From IMG/VR virus record IMGVR_UViG_3300045135_001303, positions 1 through 29,738 of that record: a stretch of DNA of 29,738 nucleotides; one strand, given 5' to 3'. The stretch is from a virus. The translations under genes were made by a program, and so were the position numbers. A model generated the notes under the pieces. It ran no database searches. It saw nothing but the letters and a program-made list of their open reading frames with translations, and was not told where the DNA came from. Positions 19,596 through 26,667 of this stretch are shown here, piece by piece. Numbering within the stretch: the stretch's first letter is position 1; every line of letters starts with the position of its first letter.

Positions 19596-20213
19596 ATGTG
19601 CAAATATTTAGATAGATACCGCAAACTTATATCACATTATAAACTGAACCCTACAGGAGGGTTTACGGAATCACATCATATAATTCCTAAATGTATGGGC
19701 GGTAAAGACAATAGCGATAATTTAGTAAATCTTCCCCCTAAAGCACATTTTATAGCACATTATCTTTTGGTTAAAATCTATCCGGATAACAGAAAGCTTA
19801 AGCATGCTTTTGCTATGATGGGGGTTTCAAATCAACACCAAAATCGTAAGCAGACCGGCAAACTATATGAATTAAGTAAAAAAGCTAGAAGTCATGCGTT
19901 AAAGGGAATACCTAGATCAGAAGAGACTAAGAAAAAAATAAGTGAATCCAAAAAAGGAATATCTAGCCCTTATACGGGGAATACCAATGCAAGAGGTAAC
20001 AAAGGGAAAACTTTTATGAGATCGAATGATCATCAGACAAAATTAGTAGAATCCCAAAGATGGTATCAAGAACAAAGAACAAAAGACATGCTAGAAAAGG
20101 CTAAACATTATCAAAATCTTTGGTTACAATATAACGGATCTAAAGCTTCATTTGCAAAAAAACAAAATATTCCATGGCCTACGATGAAGAAGTACCTTCT
20201 TGTTTCCGTTTGA
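19596..20213 (+). CDS. HNH homing endonuclease with NUMOD3 repeats, antisense to the genome
   Basis: 205 aa; the only confident + strand gene. HNH core ESHHIIPKCMGG (25-36) with H27/H28, N42 (DNLVNL) and H51 (AHFIAH). Then NUMOD3-like DNA-binding repeats around 102-118 (GIPRSEETKKKISESKKG) and weaker ones after, with a basic C-terminus ending in a helix-turn-helix-like segment. It would cleave intron- or gene-less recipient DNA and copy itself. No clear + strand promoter is seen. Its 3' end overlaps a small broken ORF at 20179-20328. Confidence 0.9.
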   Translation: MCKYLDRYRKLISHYKLNPTGGFTESHHIIPKCMGGKDNSDNLVNLPPKAHFIAHYLLVKIYPDNRKLKHAFAMMGVSNQHQNRKQTGKLYELSKKARSHALKGIPRSEETKKKISESKKGISSPYTGNTNARGNKGKTFMRSNDHQTKLVESQRWYQEQRTKDMLEKAKHYQNLWLQYNGSKASFAKKQNIPWPTMKKYLLVSV

Positions 20214-20328
20214 AAAATCTTACTGTTTCTTCATAAGGATCTTTATCTGATCCTATTTTATCTAACTGATCTTTTATAACATCATACATGTTCTAGAATT
20301 TAACTGGATCTACATCTATATCCGACAT
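20179..20328 (-). pseudogene. Small ORF interrupted by an in-frame amber codon
   Basis: From a promoter at 20362-20390, ATG opens MSDIDVDPVKF, then TAG at codon 12, after which the same frame continues NMYDVIKDQLDKIGSD and ends FFKRKQEGTSSS at a second TAG. The two parts look like one 49-residue protein broken by a point mutation. The last codons overlap the 3' end of the antisense HNH gene. Alternatively the downstream piece starts at its own ATG (20289), but that has no ribosome site. Confidence 0.5.
20236..20254 (+). terminator. Weak terminator-like hairpin after the HNH gene
   Basis: AGGATC-TTTATCT-GATCCT followed by ATTTTAT, 22 nt after the HNH stop. The stem is only 6 bp and it also codes for the small minus-strand ORF, so this is tentative. 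Confidence 0.3.
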
Positions 20329-20338
20329 AGTATATTAT

Positions 20339-20377
20339 CCCGTCCTAGTATTGACAATAATATTATACCAGGACGGG
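20339..20377. repeat. 13-bp palindrome over a promoter -10 region
   Basis: CCCGTCCTAGTAT and its near-perfect inverted copy, one G-U in the transcript, flank 13 AT-rich bases. The -10 (20362-20367) sits inside the arm. In the transcript the downstream arm lies just before the ATG at 20328. Possible operator or 5' hairpin. Confidence 0.6.
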
Positions 20378-20390
20378 ACAGGATTGTAAA
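20362..20390 (-). promoter_or_regulatory. Promoter before the broken small ORF
   Basis: TTTACA (20385-20390), 17-bp spacer, perfect TATAAT (20362-20367), with the AGGGG extension. One of the strongest promoters in the window, yet it leads only to a broken 49-codon ORF and the antisense of the HNH gene. Confidence 0.85.
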
Positions 20391-20394
20391 CCCC

Positions 20395-20571
20395 TTAAGC
20401 TGCCTTTCCTATAATTGTTTCTTCGATTTCAGCTATATGATCGTCGAGGTATGCTTTTTTCATTAGCACCTTTCGTAATCGATCTGTTTTACCTTGTTTT
20501 CTATATCGTGTCGCTGCCCATTCTAGGTTACGTGAGTCTTTTTTTAAGCGGTCGATAGTTGCTGAAACCAT
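20395..20571 (-). CDS. Hypothetical protein, 58 aa
   Basis: MVSATIDRLKKDSRNLEWAA..., helical and basic, with no known motif. Start at 20571 preferred: GGGAG lies 9-10 nt upstream, whereas the longer frame (20601) would be translated through a terminator hairpin. It must be reached by read-through of that terminator. Confidence 0.6.
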   Translation of the reverse strand: MVSATIDRLKKDSRNLEWAATRYRKQGKTDRLRKVLMKKAYLDDHIAEIEETIIGKAA

Positions 20572-20590
20572 ATATCTGTTCTCCCAAAGA

Positions 20591-20624
20591 AAAAGGTGCA
20601 TCGTCCAAGGACGTGCACCTTTTA
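20591..20624. terminator. Terminator, possibly bidirectional
   Basis: Stem GGTGC/GCACC extended by CGTCC/GGACG across a small internal mismatch with a 2-nt apex, flanked by TTTT on one strand and TTTTTCTTT on the other. It ends the rnh operon (minus strand) and lies only about 20 nt before the start of the 58-aa gene. Confidence 0.8.
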
Positions 20625-20660
20625 TTAGTTATTGTTTATTATTGTTAGGGTTGGGTATCG

Positions 20661-21080
20661 TCATAAAAGTTCGGGAAATGCCTCCTGTGCTATTTTAACG
20701 GTAAGTCCTTTTACTGGCAGCTTCTTGTTAATCATAGCGCATACCAGTTCTGCATCCTTAGGATGGATTGACTCTACAATCCCAAGGAAAATCTTTTCGC
20801 GTTTAATTGACGGCATTTGCATTCCTGCACCGCCTTTTACAACGTAACGAAAATCTTTATTCTTTCTGAGAAGTGACGAGGGAGTGCTGTGCTCCTCACA
20901 CGCCGTGTAAGGTACTTCACCCTTTGGGAGTAACCACTCGATTTTTGGATCAAGCGCACCTTTGATTACATCTTTCAGTGCCCATGATTCATGCTGCTTC
21001 AGTACATCAATTTTCTCTTTACGAGTCTTTGCTTTCTCAAATAGTTCAAAGACCTCATAAACATCCAATGTTCTAGCCAT
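20661..21080 (-). CDS. DUF6433-like conserved phage protein, 139 aa
   Basis: LDVYEVFELFEKAKTRKEKI (5-24), a middle ...PSSLLRKNK-FRYVVKGGAG, then ESIHPKDAEL and KGLTVKIAQEAFPELL match, by memory, an uncharacterised family found next to replication genes in T4-like phages (DUF6433). Soluble, helical. It begins 1 nt after the rnh gene ends, so the two are co-transcribed. Function unknown; a role with DNA replication or repair is suggested by context only. Confidence 0.8.
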   Translation of the reverse strand: MARTLDVYEVFELFEKAKTRKEKIDVLKQHESWALKDVIKGALDPKIEWLLPKGEVPYTACEEHSTPSSLLRKNKDFRYVVKGGAGMQMPSIKREKIFLGIVESIHPKDAELVCAMINKKLPVKGLTVKIAQEAFPELL

Positions 21081-21081
21081 A

Positions 21082-21933
21082 TTAAAAGAATTCCTCTACT
21101 ACTTCAACCAACAAGCGAGCCTGCTTCGAGATAAGATATGGGAGCACCTTATTACGTGCAGGAACTTCTTGTTGTTCGAATTTATTTATAATTTCTTGTT
21201 TTACAGAATCAGGGCATTCTGACTCTTCTGTGAGCACAATCATCTTTTTATTACGAAGATAGTTACGATACACCTGTTCACCAAGTGCACGTGGATCTTC
21301 TAATAGTGCTTCTTTCTTCTTCTTAGATAGTACGTTCTGACGCTTACCCTCTACAAGAAAAGTATCATCATCAGATAGTACGTTAGGTACACCATCACCA
21401 GAACAACCTTTTAGAATGTGTTCCATCTGATAGAGACGTGGGTTATCTTCTTTAACCAGCTTTTTAGTAACAGGTGAGAACTGTTCCACGTTGTCGAACT
21501 TCTGCAATTGCTTAAAGTCGTGATCCGCAGACACAATCATTACCTTTTCATAGTTACCAAACTCTTGTGTCCACTTGGTGATTTCTGCAATAGCATCATC
21601 TGCTTCACATCCCCACTGGTGAATAACCTTCCATGGCATATTCTCTTTGATCTCTTCAAGTACCATGTTGATGTTCTTGAATGCACGATCCCAATCGATC
21701 TTAGACTCTTCACGATTGGACTTACGTTTACCTTTGTACTCAGGGTAAACGTCTTTGCGCCAGTTACCACCGGCATCTGCTACGATAACCATTTCACCAT
21801 AGTCTTTGAACTTCTGGCGGTACATGCGTACAGAGTTTAGAATCATGTGACGAATAAGGTTTTCATCATCATATTTAGCTTGACCCATTACAATAGGTGC
21901 AATGGAAATGCCGCTAAAGTCCAGTAAAATCAT
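21082..21933 (-). CDS. rnh: T4-type ribonuclease H / 5'-3' flap exonuclease
   Basis: 283 aa. FEN-1/T4 RNase H layout: an N-terminal LLDFSGI with the first metal Asp, VADAGGNWRKDVYPEYKGKR (51-70) with Asp and the KGKR clamp, GCEADDAIAEI (108-118) with the central Glu-Asp-Asp, and SADHDFKQLQ (about 135-144), followed by CSGDGVPNV (helix-hairpin-helix region). It removes RNA primers and flaps on the lagging strand. The promoter at 21959-21987 is directly upstream. A T4 late-promoter-like octamer lies inside at 21183-21190. Confidence 0.92.
   Translation of the reverse strand: MILLDFSGISIAPIVMGQAKYDDENLIRHMILNSVRMYRQKFKDYGEMVIVADAGGNWRKDVYPEYKGKRKSNREESKIDWDRAFKNINMVLEEIKENMPWKVIHQWGCEADDAIAEITKWTQEFGNYEKVMIVSADHDFKQLQKFDNVEQFSPVTKKLVKEDNPRLYQMEHILKGCSGDGVPNVLSDDDTFLVEGKRQNVLSKKKKEALLEDPRALGEQVYRNYLRNKKMIVLTEESECPDSVKQEIINKFEQQEVPARNKVLPYLISKQARLLVEVVEEFF
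21183..21190 (-). promoter_or_regulatory. Possible T4-type late promoter inside rnh
   Basis: Exact TATAAATA octamer, followed by AATT, about 100 nt upstream of the DUF6433-like gene. Could give late expression of that gene; chance occurrence in AT-rich coding sequence is also plausible. Confidence 0.3.
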
Positions 21934-21958
21934 AGTGTACTCCTGTTAATTTGAAACC

Positions 21959-21987
21959 ATTATACATCATCTAGCAGGTAATGTAAA
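21959..21987 (-). promoter_or_regulatory. Promoter of the rnh operon
   Basis: TTTACA (21982-21987), 17-bp spacer, perfect TATAAT (21959-21964), AGGG extension. It overlaps the last codons of the GIY-YIG gene. Confidence 0.85.
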
Positions 21988-22394
21988 CCCTTAACATGAC
22001 TTCTATGGATTCTACAGTTAACTATTCCATTATAATATCGATCATCTAACAGCACATGTCGATCGAACTGCTCTTTGGCTTCGAGGTAACCAAGCTCACC
22101 TTTCGATCTGCCGAAATATAATATCTCACGATGAAAGTTCTGCTCTCCATGTTCGAGGAGCAGTTGCTTGACGAGGTCGCTGGATCCATAGTACTTCTTC
22201 CAGTCGGACTCGACAATCGATCTTCGTTTTCGGGTTTTGCCTTTAAGTGGGGGTAAGGTCTTTTTCGACCAGAATTGCTTCTTGCCGACATACATTTTGT
22301 TATTGGACTTATCCGTAATAACATATACGAACCCTACCCACTCTTTTAGTTCTTCTTCAGTCGGCTCGTAAGCCTCACCTTTATAGTACCACAT
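21960..22394 (-). CDS. GIY-YIG nuclease-domain protein
   Basis: 144 aa. VGFVYVITDKSNNKMYVGKK (20-39) gives the two strands of the GIY-YIG fold (VYV...YVG), followed by a basic KTRKRR helix with candidate catalytic Arg, WKKYYGSS, and LEAKEQF with the metal-binding Glu. It is probably a homing or DNA-processing endonuclease, or a related structure-specific nuclease. No separate DNA-binding domain is evident. Lies below the RNR operon; a 59-nt gap upstream holds no promoter of the usual type. Confidence 0.78.
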   Translation of the reverse strand: MWYYKGEAYEPTEEELKEWVGFVYVITDKSNNKMYVGKKQFWSKKTLPPLKGKTRKRRSIVESDWKKYYGSSDLVKQLLLEHGEQNFHREILYFGRSKGELGYLEAKEQFDRHVLLDDRYYNGIVNCRIHRSHVKGLHYLLDDV

Positions 22395-22453
22395 AGTTTA
22401 ACGTCTCTTCAATTACACGTAATGTTGCTTTACGTTAATATCTATAGACGTTA

Positions 22454-23008
22454 TTAGGTCCACTTTTCTACAATCTGAGCTGCTTCTTCTACGTCTCTAG
22501 TTTTAAAGTATAAACTAGCTAGAACTCTATACTCATCATCGTCGTTGATCCAAGAATGGGGAAGTCCTGTGTTAATAAAGATGGGGTTATCCATCTTAAT
22601 ATTCTCGAAATAATTTTCATCATAATCAAACCTTAATCCTGTTTTACCTTCGAGTGTAAATGCTTCAGGTTCTGGGTAGTCCGATAAGGATTCAAATTTT
22701 CCCGCGACGTAATCACCTTTATTTACGTTGACCCTAATAGGAATATTTAAACAAAAGTCTCTAGATTTATCTGTATGAGGTATTCCCATACCGCTATTAG
22801 GATCTGATATTAAGAATATAACAAATGGATCGAATTCAGGAAGACCTAGGTCTATATTAAACCCCACCATTTTAAGGTGGGGTTGTATAGACGAAATTTG
22901 ATTATCGCAAGTTGCGACACGGTCATCTCCGATCTCTTCATCGTATTTCTGTAACAACAAATCCGTTACTCTCTGAGGAAAGTTAGGAAGTTTTTTATAT
23001 CTAGTCAT
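22454..23008 (-). CDS. 2OG/Fe(II) oxygenase-like protein (HxD...H...R)
   Basis: 184 aa from the ATG at 23008, which overlaps the stop region of the zinc-ribbon gene. H78-T-D80 (GIPHTD), H151 (GLPHSWIND) and R161 give a complete 2OG-oxygenase ligand set. The strand after H151 (FINTGLPHSW) resembles AspH/phytanoyl-type oxygenases. Substrate unknown; its position after nrdA suggests a link to nucleotide or DNA metabolism, but this is only context. Confidence 0.7.
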   Translation of the reverse strand: MTRYKKLPNFPQRVTDLLLQKYDEEIGDDRVATCDNQISSIQPHLKMVGFNIDLGLPEFDPFVIFLISDPNSGMGIPHTDKSRDFCLNIPIRVNVNKGDYVAGKFESLSDYPEPEAFTLEGKTGLRFDYDENYFENIKMDNPIFINTGLPHSWINDDDEYRVLASLYFKTRDVEEAAQIVEKWT

Positions 23009-23156
23009 CGCTATCTTCCTCACCATCTAAAAATGCATGACCGGATTCCTGACCGCACATACTACAGAACAGTGGTTCTTCTCTTTCGTTAAACACCACG
23101 ACTCGGGTTTCCGAGCCGCAGTATTCACATTCGCAGCTATACTCTGCTATTCTCAT
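23001..23156 (-). CDS. Zinc-ribbon microprotein after nrdA, 51 aa
   Basis: MRIAEYSCECEYCGSETRVV... with C8, C10, C13 and, after a short hairpin, C31-x2-C34, then an acidic tail. This is a small zinc-ribbon pattern. The ATG overlaps the nrdA stop (TAATG), so it is translated with the reductase. Perhaps a redox or regulatory accessory protein of ribonucleotide reductase, or a general nucleic-acid binder; no direct evidence. Confidence 0.72.
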   Translation of the reverse strand: MRIAEYSCECEYCGSETRVVVFNEREEPLFCSMCGQESGHAFLDGEEDSDD

Positions 23157-24799
23157 TATGCCTCACAAGATACGCAAGTCATGATATCACGTACAAATTC
23201 TTGTGCAGGGTTTGATGATCGTTGATAATAGAATGTTTTCACGCCTAGTCTCCATCCTTCGATAATTAAAGCATTAATATCTTTTACCGGAGCTTCATGT
23301 GGAATCATTAAGTTTAAGCTCTGGCTTTGATCTATATATGCCTGTCGAGCAGCTGCTTGTTGTACAACATTAAGCGGGGAAATTTCAGAGAATGTCTTGA
23401 ACACATTGCGTTCATTCTCAGTCAAGAAGTCGAGATGTTGTACCGATCCTTTGTGGATAAGAATATCATCCCACGTACTATCGTCATTCTTACCGTGTGC
23501 TTCTAGTACTTCTGTAAGCCATGGGTTTTTATATGTGAACACGCCTTTTGCAAGATCTTTTACAAAGTAGTTAGATGCTAGGGGTTCAATCGATGGTGAT
23601 ACTTGACCAAGGATAAAGCTAGAAGATGTAGTAGGTGCAATGGCACAACGTGTAAGATTACGTTCTCCGTAGCCTTTCATACCCTCTGGCTCGCCGTAGA
23701 TATCAGCCATTTCTTTCGATGCGGCAAGTGATCGCTGATCGATAAATTCACTGATCTCTTCAGCAAGTTCAAGCGCATCGAATGACTCAAACGGCATCAT
23801 CTTAGAGTGAAGCAACGAATGCCAACCGAGTTGACCAATACCAAGAGCACGCCAGTGTTTAGCAAAGTTGTGTGCAGTTTCCATGAACCGTACACCTTTG
23901 GTCTTCTTAATATACTCTTCCATGACAGCATCAAGGAAGTAAGTCATAGTTTCAACTGCGTCTGTGTCTTTCCATTCGTCCCATGTCACAAGGTTCATAG
24001 ATGATAGGTTACAAACAAATGTCCAATCTTTGCTAGATGGTAGTGCAATCTCAGAACAAAGATTTGATGCCCAGATAGGATAGTTGTGATCCTTGAGCAC
24101 TTTTGGTTTGTTATTGTTAACTGTATCACTAAAGAACAAATATGGGTAACCAGTTTCTTTACGCTTACGGAGAACCTTTGCCCATATTTCACGCTTAGGT
24201 TTATCACCGGTAATCATATCCTCCATCCATTCATCGCTGATAGTTACACCGATCGAGATGTTTTGGATAGTTGCACCAGGTTCACGGATTTCTAGGAATT
24301 CGAGGATATCAGGGTGATCAATGTTAAGATAACCAGCAAAAGCCCCGCGGCGAGTTGTACCTTGAGAAATAACGTCAGTGCCAGTATCATATAGCCGCAT
24401 ATAATGAACAGGGCCATCAGCCTTCCCTCCGCCACGAATAGTTGTCCCGCGCGGGCGAAGTTCTCCGAAGTAACCGGAAGTGCCCGCACCGAGTTTTGTT
24501 TGTACGCCTACCTCTGCCATTTTTTGCAGAATTTCTTCGATAGAATCTTCGACCTTTACTCCATTACAGGAAATAGGAAGTCCTCGATCTGTACCGAAGT
24601 TTGACCATACTGGTGACGACAAACTGTAGTATCCAGCAAGCATATACTTGCTGAACTTCCTAGCAAACCCGGGTTTATTTAAAATCTTTTCAGCAGCTTG
24701 AGCAATTTCCTCAATACGATCTTCTGCTGATACGCCATCCTTCAGATAGCCACGCGATAGAAAGGTGCGTGAGTCCTCGTTTAGCCATTCAAATGCCAT
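23156..24799 (-). CDS. nrdA: Ribonucleotide reductase class I, large (alpha) subunit
   Basis: 547 aa against about 750 for E. coli NrdA. Reduces ribonucleoside diphosphates to deoxy forms for phage DNA synthesis. Seen: C78 (PISCNG), N246-x-C248-x-E250 (NLCSE, active-site Asn/thiyl Cys/Glu), C263, the paired radical-path tyrosines in TFYYQRSS near the end, and the C-terminal thiol pair CVSC (542-545). The N-terminal ATP-cone is absent, so dATP feedback inhibition would be lost. AGGAG before the ATG; 12 nt downstream of nrdB. Confidence 0.95.
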   Translation of the reverse strand: MAFEWLNEDSRTFLSRGYLKDGVSAEDRIEEIAQAAEKILNKPGFARKFSKYMLAGYYSLSSPVWSNFGTDRGLPISCNGVKVEDSIEEILQKMAEVGVQTKLGAGTSGYFGELRPRGTTIRGGGKADGPVHYMRLYDTGTDVISQGTTRRGAFAGYLNIDHPDILEFLEIREPGATIQNISIGVTISDEWMEDMITGDKPKREIWAKVLRKRKETGYPYLFFSDTVNNNKPKVLKDHNYPIWASNLCSEIALPSSKDWTFVCNLSSMNLVTWDEWKDTDAVETMTYFLDAVMEEYIKKTKGVRFMETAHNFAKHWRALGIGQLGWHSLLHSKMMPFESFDALELAEEISEFIDQRSLAASKEMADIYGEPEGMKGYGERNLTRCAIAPTTSSSFILGQVSPSIEPLASNYFVKDLAKGVFTYKNPWLTEVLEAHGKNDDSTWDDILIHKGSVQHLDFLTENERNVFKTFSEISPLNVVQQAAARQAYIDQSQSLNLMIPHEAPVKDINALIIEGWRLGVKTFYYQRSSNPAQEFVRDIMTCVSCEA

Positions 24800-24811
24800 T
24801 ATATACTCCTA

Positions 24812-25780
24812 TTAAAATAAATCGTCTGCTGATACACCCTGGCCACGAGCGTAATCAACTGGCCGGCCATGGAAAAAGTCTACCATGTTTGAACCGTATA
24901 GACCTTCGTCAAACCATTTTGTAAGTTTAATCTGTTCTTTGTCATAAGTGATATCGTGATCGAATCCGATTTGTTCAAGACTATCTACCATTCTTTTTTT
25001 AATGAATTCAATGAGAAGCCCACTAGAAAGACCAAGTTCTTCATAATCACCCATAATCCATTTAATTACTTCTGATTCGTAACCAATGGCTGCTTCAATT
25101 TCTTCTGCGATACGTGCTTCAAGCTCTGCATCAAACAATTCAGGATATTCTTCACGCATTGTGTTAATGAGCTTAATACCACACTGTGCGTGTAGCATTT
25201 CTTCATTGCGAGTGTATTTAACTTGTTGTGCTGTATCTTTTAGAATTGCTTTGTTTTTATTCATGTGGAGGATAATATAGAACTGGCTGAATAGCGAAAC
25301 GTTTTCTACAAACAAAGTGAAAAGGGTAATTGCATAGATGTATTGTTTCCGTTCGTCTTTATATACACCTTTGCTATATCTACGAAGGTAATCTACACGA
25401 CCGGCAATAATAGGATTTTCAAGGTTGCGCTCGAAAATATCAGTAAGACCTAAAACATCAAGAAGTTTTTCATATGCCATATTATGAATAACTTCCGAGT
25501 TACCCATAGCGTATCCCAGATCACGAATAGATGGATGTGGTAGGTTGTCGCCTAAGTTTGCCCAGAAGGTCTTAACAGCAACCTCGATCTGACCAATAGC
25601 AGAAAGAGCTCGAACAAGCACCTCACGTTCCTGAGGTGTCATTTCACTTTTAAACTGGGAATAATCCGAAGTAAAATTAAACTCATCAGGTGTCCAAAAG
25701 CCACTCCATATGGCATCAATGAATTCTTTTGTCCAGGGGTAAAGGTCTGGCTTACGTGAAATTTGTTCTTCGAATAGCAT
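24812..25780 (-). CDS. nrdB: Ribonucleotide reductase class I, small (beta) subunit
   Basis: 322 aa from the ATG at 25780 (GGAGAG 6 nt upstream); a GTG four codons earlier is possible. Metal ligands by position: E66, E96, H99, E159, E194, H197. The radical Tyr is Y103 in EVIHNMAY. The first ligand is Glu where E. coli NrdB has Asp84. It builds the diiron (or other dimetal) radical cofactor for NrdA. The order nrdB-nrdA is reversed relative to most bacterial operons. The leader has a hairpin at 25807-25834. Confidence 0.93.
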   Translation of the reverse strand: MLFEEQISRKPDLYPWTKEFIDAIWSGFWTPDEFNFTSDYSQFKSEMTPQEREVLVRALSAIGQIEVAVKTFWANLGDNLPHPSIRDLGYAMGNSEVIHNMAYEKLLDVLGLTDIFERNLENPIIAGRVDYLRRYSKGVYKDERKQYIYAITLFTLFVENVSLFSQFYIILHMNKNKAILKDTAQQVKYTRNEEMLHAQCGIKLINTMREEYPELFDAELEARIAEEIEAAIGYESEVIKWIMGDYEELGLSSGLLIEFIKKRMVDSLEQIGFDHDITYDKEQIKLTKWFDEGLYGSNMVDFFHGRPVDYARGQGVSADDLF

Positions 25781-25806
25781 ATATCTCTCCACAATGCGTA
25801 CAGCAC

Positions 25807-25834
25807 AAGCCTATTGACCCGAATGATCAGGCTT
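25807..25834 (-). promoter_or_regulatory. Hairpin in the nrdB mRNA leader
   Basis: AAGCCT and AGGCTT arms, extended by TGA/TCA, lie between promoter and ribosome site. There is no following T run, so it is not a terminator; it may stabilise the mRNA or regulate translation. Confidence 0.4.
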
Positions 25835-25872
25835 TCTGTTTTATAGGTTAGTTGATTATCTTAATTGGTAGT

Positions 25873-25901
25873 ATTATATATGATTAGCAGAAGCTTGTAA
25901 A
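25873..25901 (-). promoter_or_regulatory. Promoter of the nrdB-nrdA operon
   Basis: TTTACA (25896-25901), 17-bp spacer, perfect TATAAT (25873-25878). It lies about 90 nt before the nrdB start; the genes down to 21960 have no other promoter of this type. Confidence 0.82.
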
Positions 25902-25943
25902 CACTATATTTCGTATGTTTGAAATATTTTTTTACTATATGTG

Positions 25944-26339
25944 CTATTTTTCTTCAGGCTCTGGTGTCACGGCCTTTTCATAATAGACTATGATTTCTTT
26001 TTGCTGATCAATGTATCGCTGAAGGTCAGCGATATTTAATGAAAGGTTTTCATAGTCCCGCATCGATAGTGCAACGTATGCTACCTCGCCATACGTCTTT
26101 TTAAAGTCTTCAATGAATGCTTCTAAGTTTTCTTCTGTGACTACCCAAACACGAGTGTCATTCAGCTGAATTGGTTTCGGTCGTGCTACTGTCGGGATCG
26201 ACGCTTGTTCCACCTTCGTTACCACTTTCACTTCCGTTTCCGGTTTCATCGCCATTCCGCAACCACTCAGGGAGAGGCCTAATGTCAGAATTACCAGTGG
26301 CTTCCATAAAGTTCCGCCATAGTTTTGCAGTTGCACCAT
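25944..26339 (-). CDS. o-spanin (Rz1-like outer-membrane lipoprotein)
   Basis: 131 aa. Signal sequence with a lipobox LSGC and lipidation Cys27. The mature part has a Pro-rich stretch near 50 and a conserved LNDTRVWVVTEENLEAF...YENLSLNIADLQRYI segment common in T4-like phage o-spanins. It would sit in the host outer membrane facing the periplasm and bind the i-spanin to fuse both membranes at lysis. The first 60 codons lie in another frame over the end of the i-spanin gene, the classical nested spanin arrangement. Confidence 0.8.
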   Translation of the reverse strand: MVQLQNYGGTLWKPLVILTLGLSLSGCGMAMKPETEVKVVTKVEQASIPTVARPKPIQLNDTRVWVVTEENLEAFIEDFKKTYGEVAYVALSMRDYENLSLNIADLQRYIDQQKEIIVYYEKAVTPEPEEK

Positions 26340-26664
26340 TCATCTTTCCTTCCAGCTTATAAGAGTCTCTCAGAGCATCCTGTACAAGGTTCAGTCGAGA
26401 AAACTTGGATCTTAATTCGTCAGTGTATGCTTCAGCAGCTTGTAGATCACTCTGAAGCTTCTTATTAAGTTTATTCGTCTTTTCAACAGTTGCCTTCATT
26501 GTTTCAAGGCTTGCTGTGGCAGTTTCTAGTGCTACCTCTAGCTTTGCATTGTTCTCTCTCAGAGTAGCAATCGTTGCTTGGGTAGATGTGTAGTAGAAGT
26601 ATATACCGCCTGAAACGGATCCTACCATAGCAAGGATAAAGAGTGCGATATAGATTTTAGTCAT
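26158..26664 (-). CDS. i-spanin (Rz-like inner-membrane protein)
   Basis: 168 aa. One N-terminal transmembrane segment (4-26, IYIALFILAMVGSVSGGIYF), a long periplasmic coiled coil (about 28-105), and a low-complexity Gly/Ser/Glu tail where the gene overlaps the o-spanin. Length and topology fit an i-spanin. Works with the o-spanin at 25944-26339 in the last step of lysis. No endolysin or holin is seen nearby. Confidence 0.8.
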   Translation of the reverse strand: MTKIYIALFILAMVGSVSGGIYFYYTSTQATIATLRENNAKLEVALETATASLETMKATVEKTNKLNKKLQSDLQAAEAYTDELRSKFSRLNLVQDALRDSYKLEGKMNGATAKLWRNFMEATGNSDIRPLPEWLRNGDETGNGSESGNEGGTSVDPDSSTTETNSAE

Positions 26665-26667
26665 GAT

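Noticed and set aside
20293-20295. Recoding of TAG as an amino acid
   Set aside because: TAG also ends clear genes (7303-7941 and 23001-23156), and no CTA-anticodon tRNA is in the window, so general amber recoding is unlikely.
25899-25916. NrdR-box-like ACACTATAT upstream of nrdB
   Set aside because: Only one half matches the palindromic consensus and there is no second box at the usual distance.
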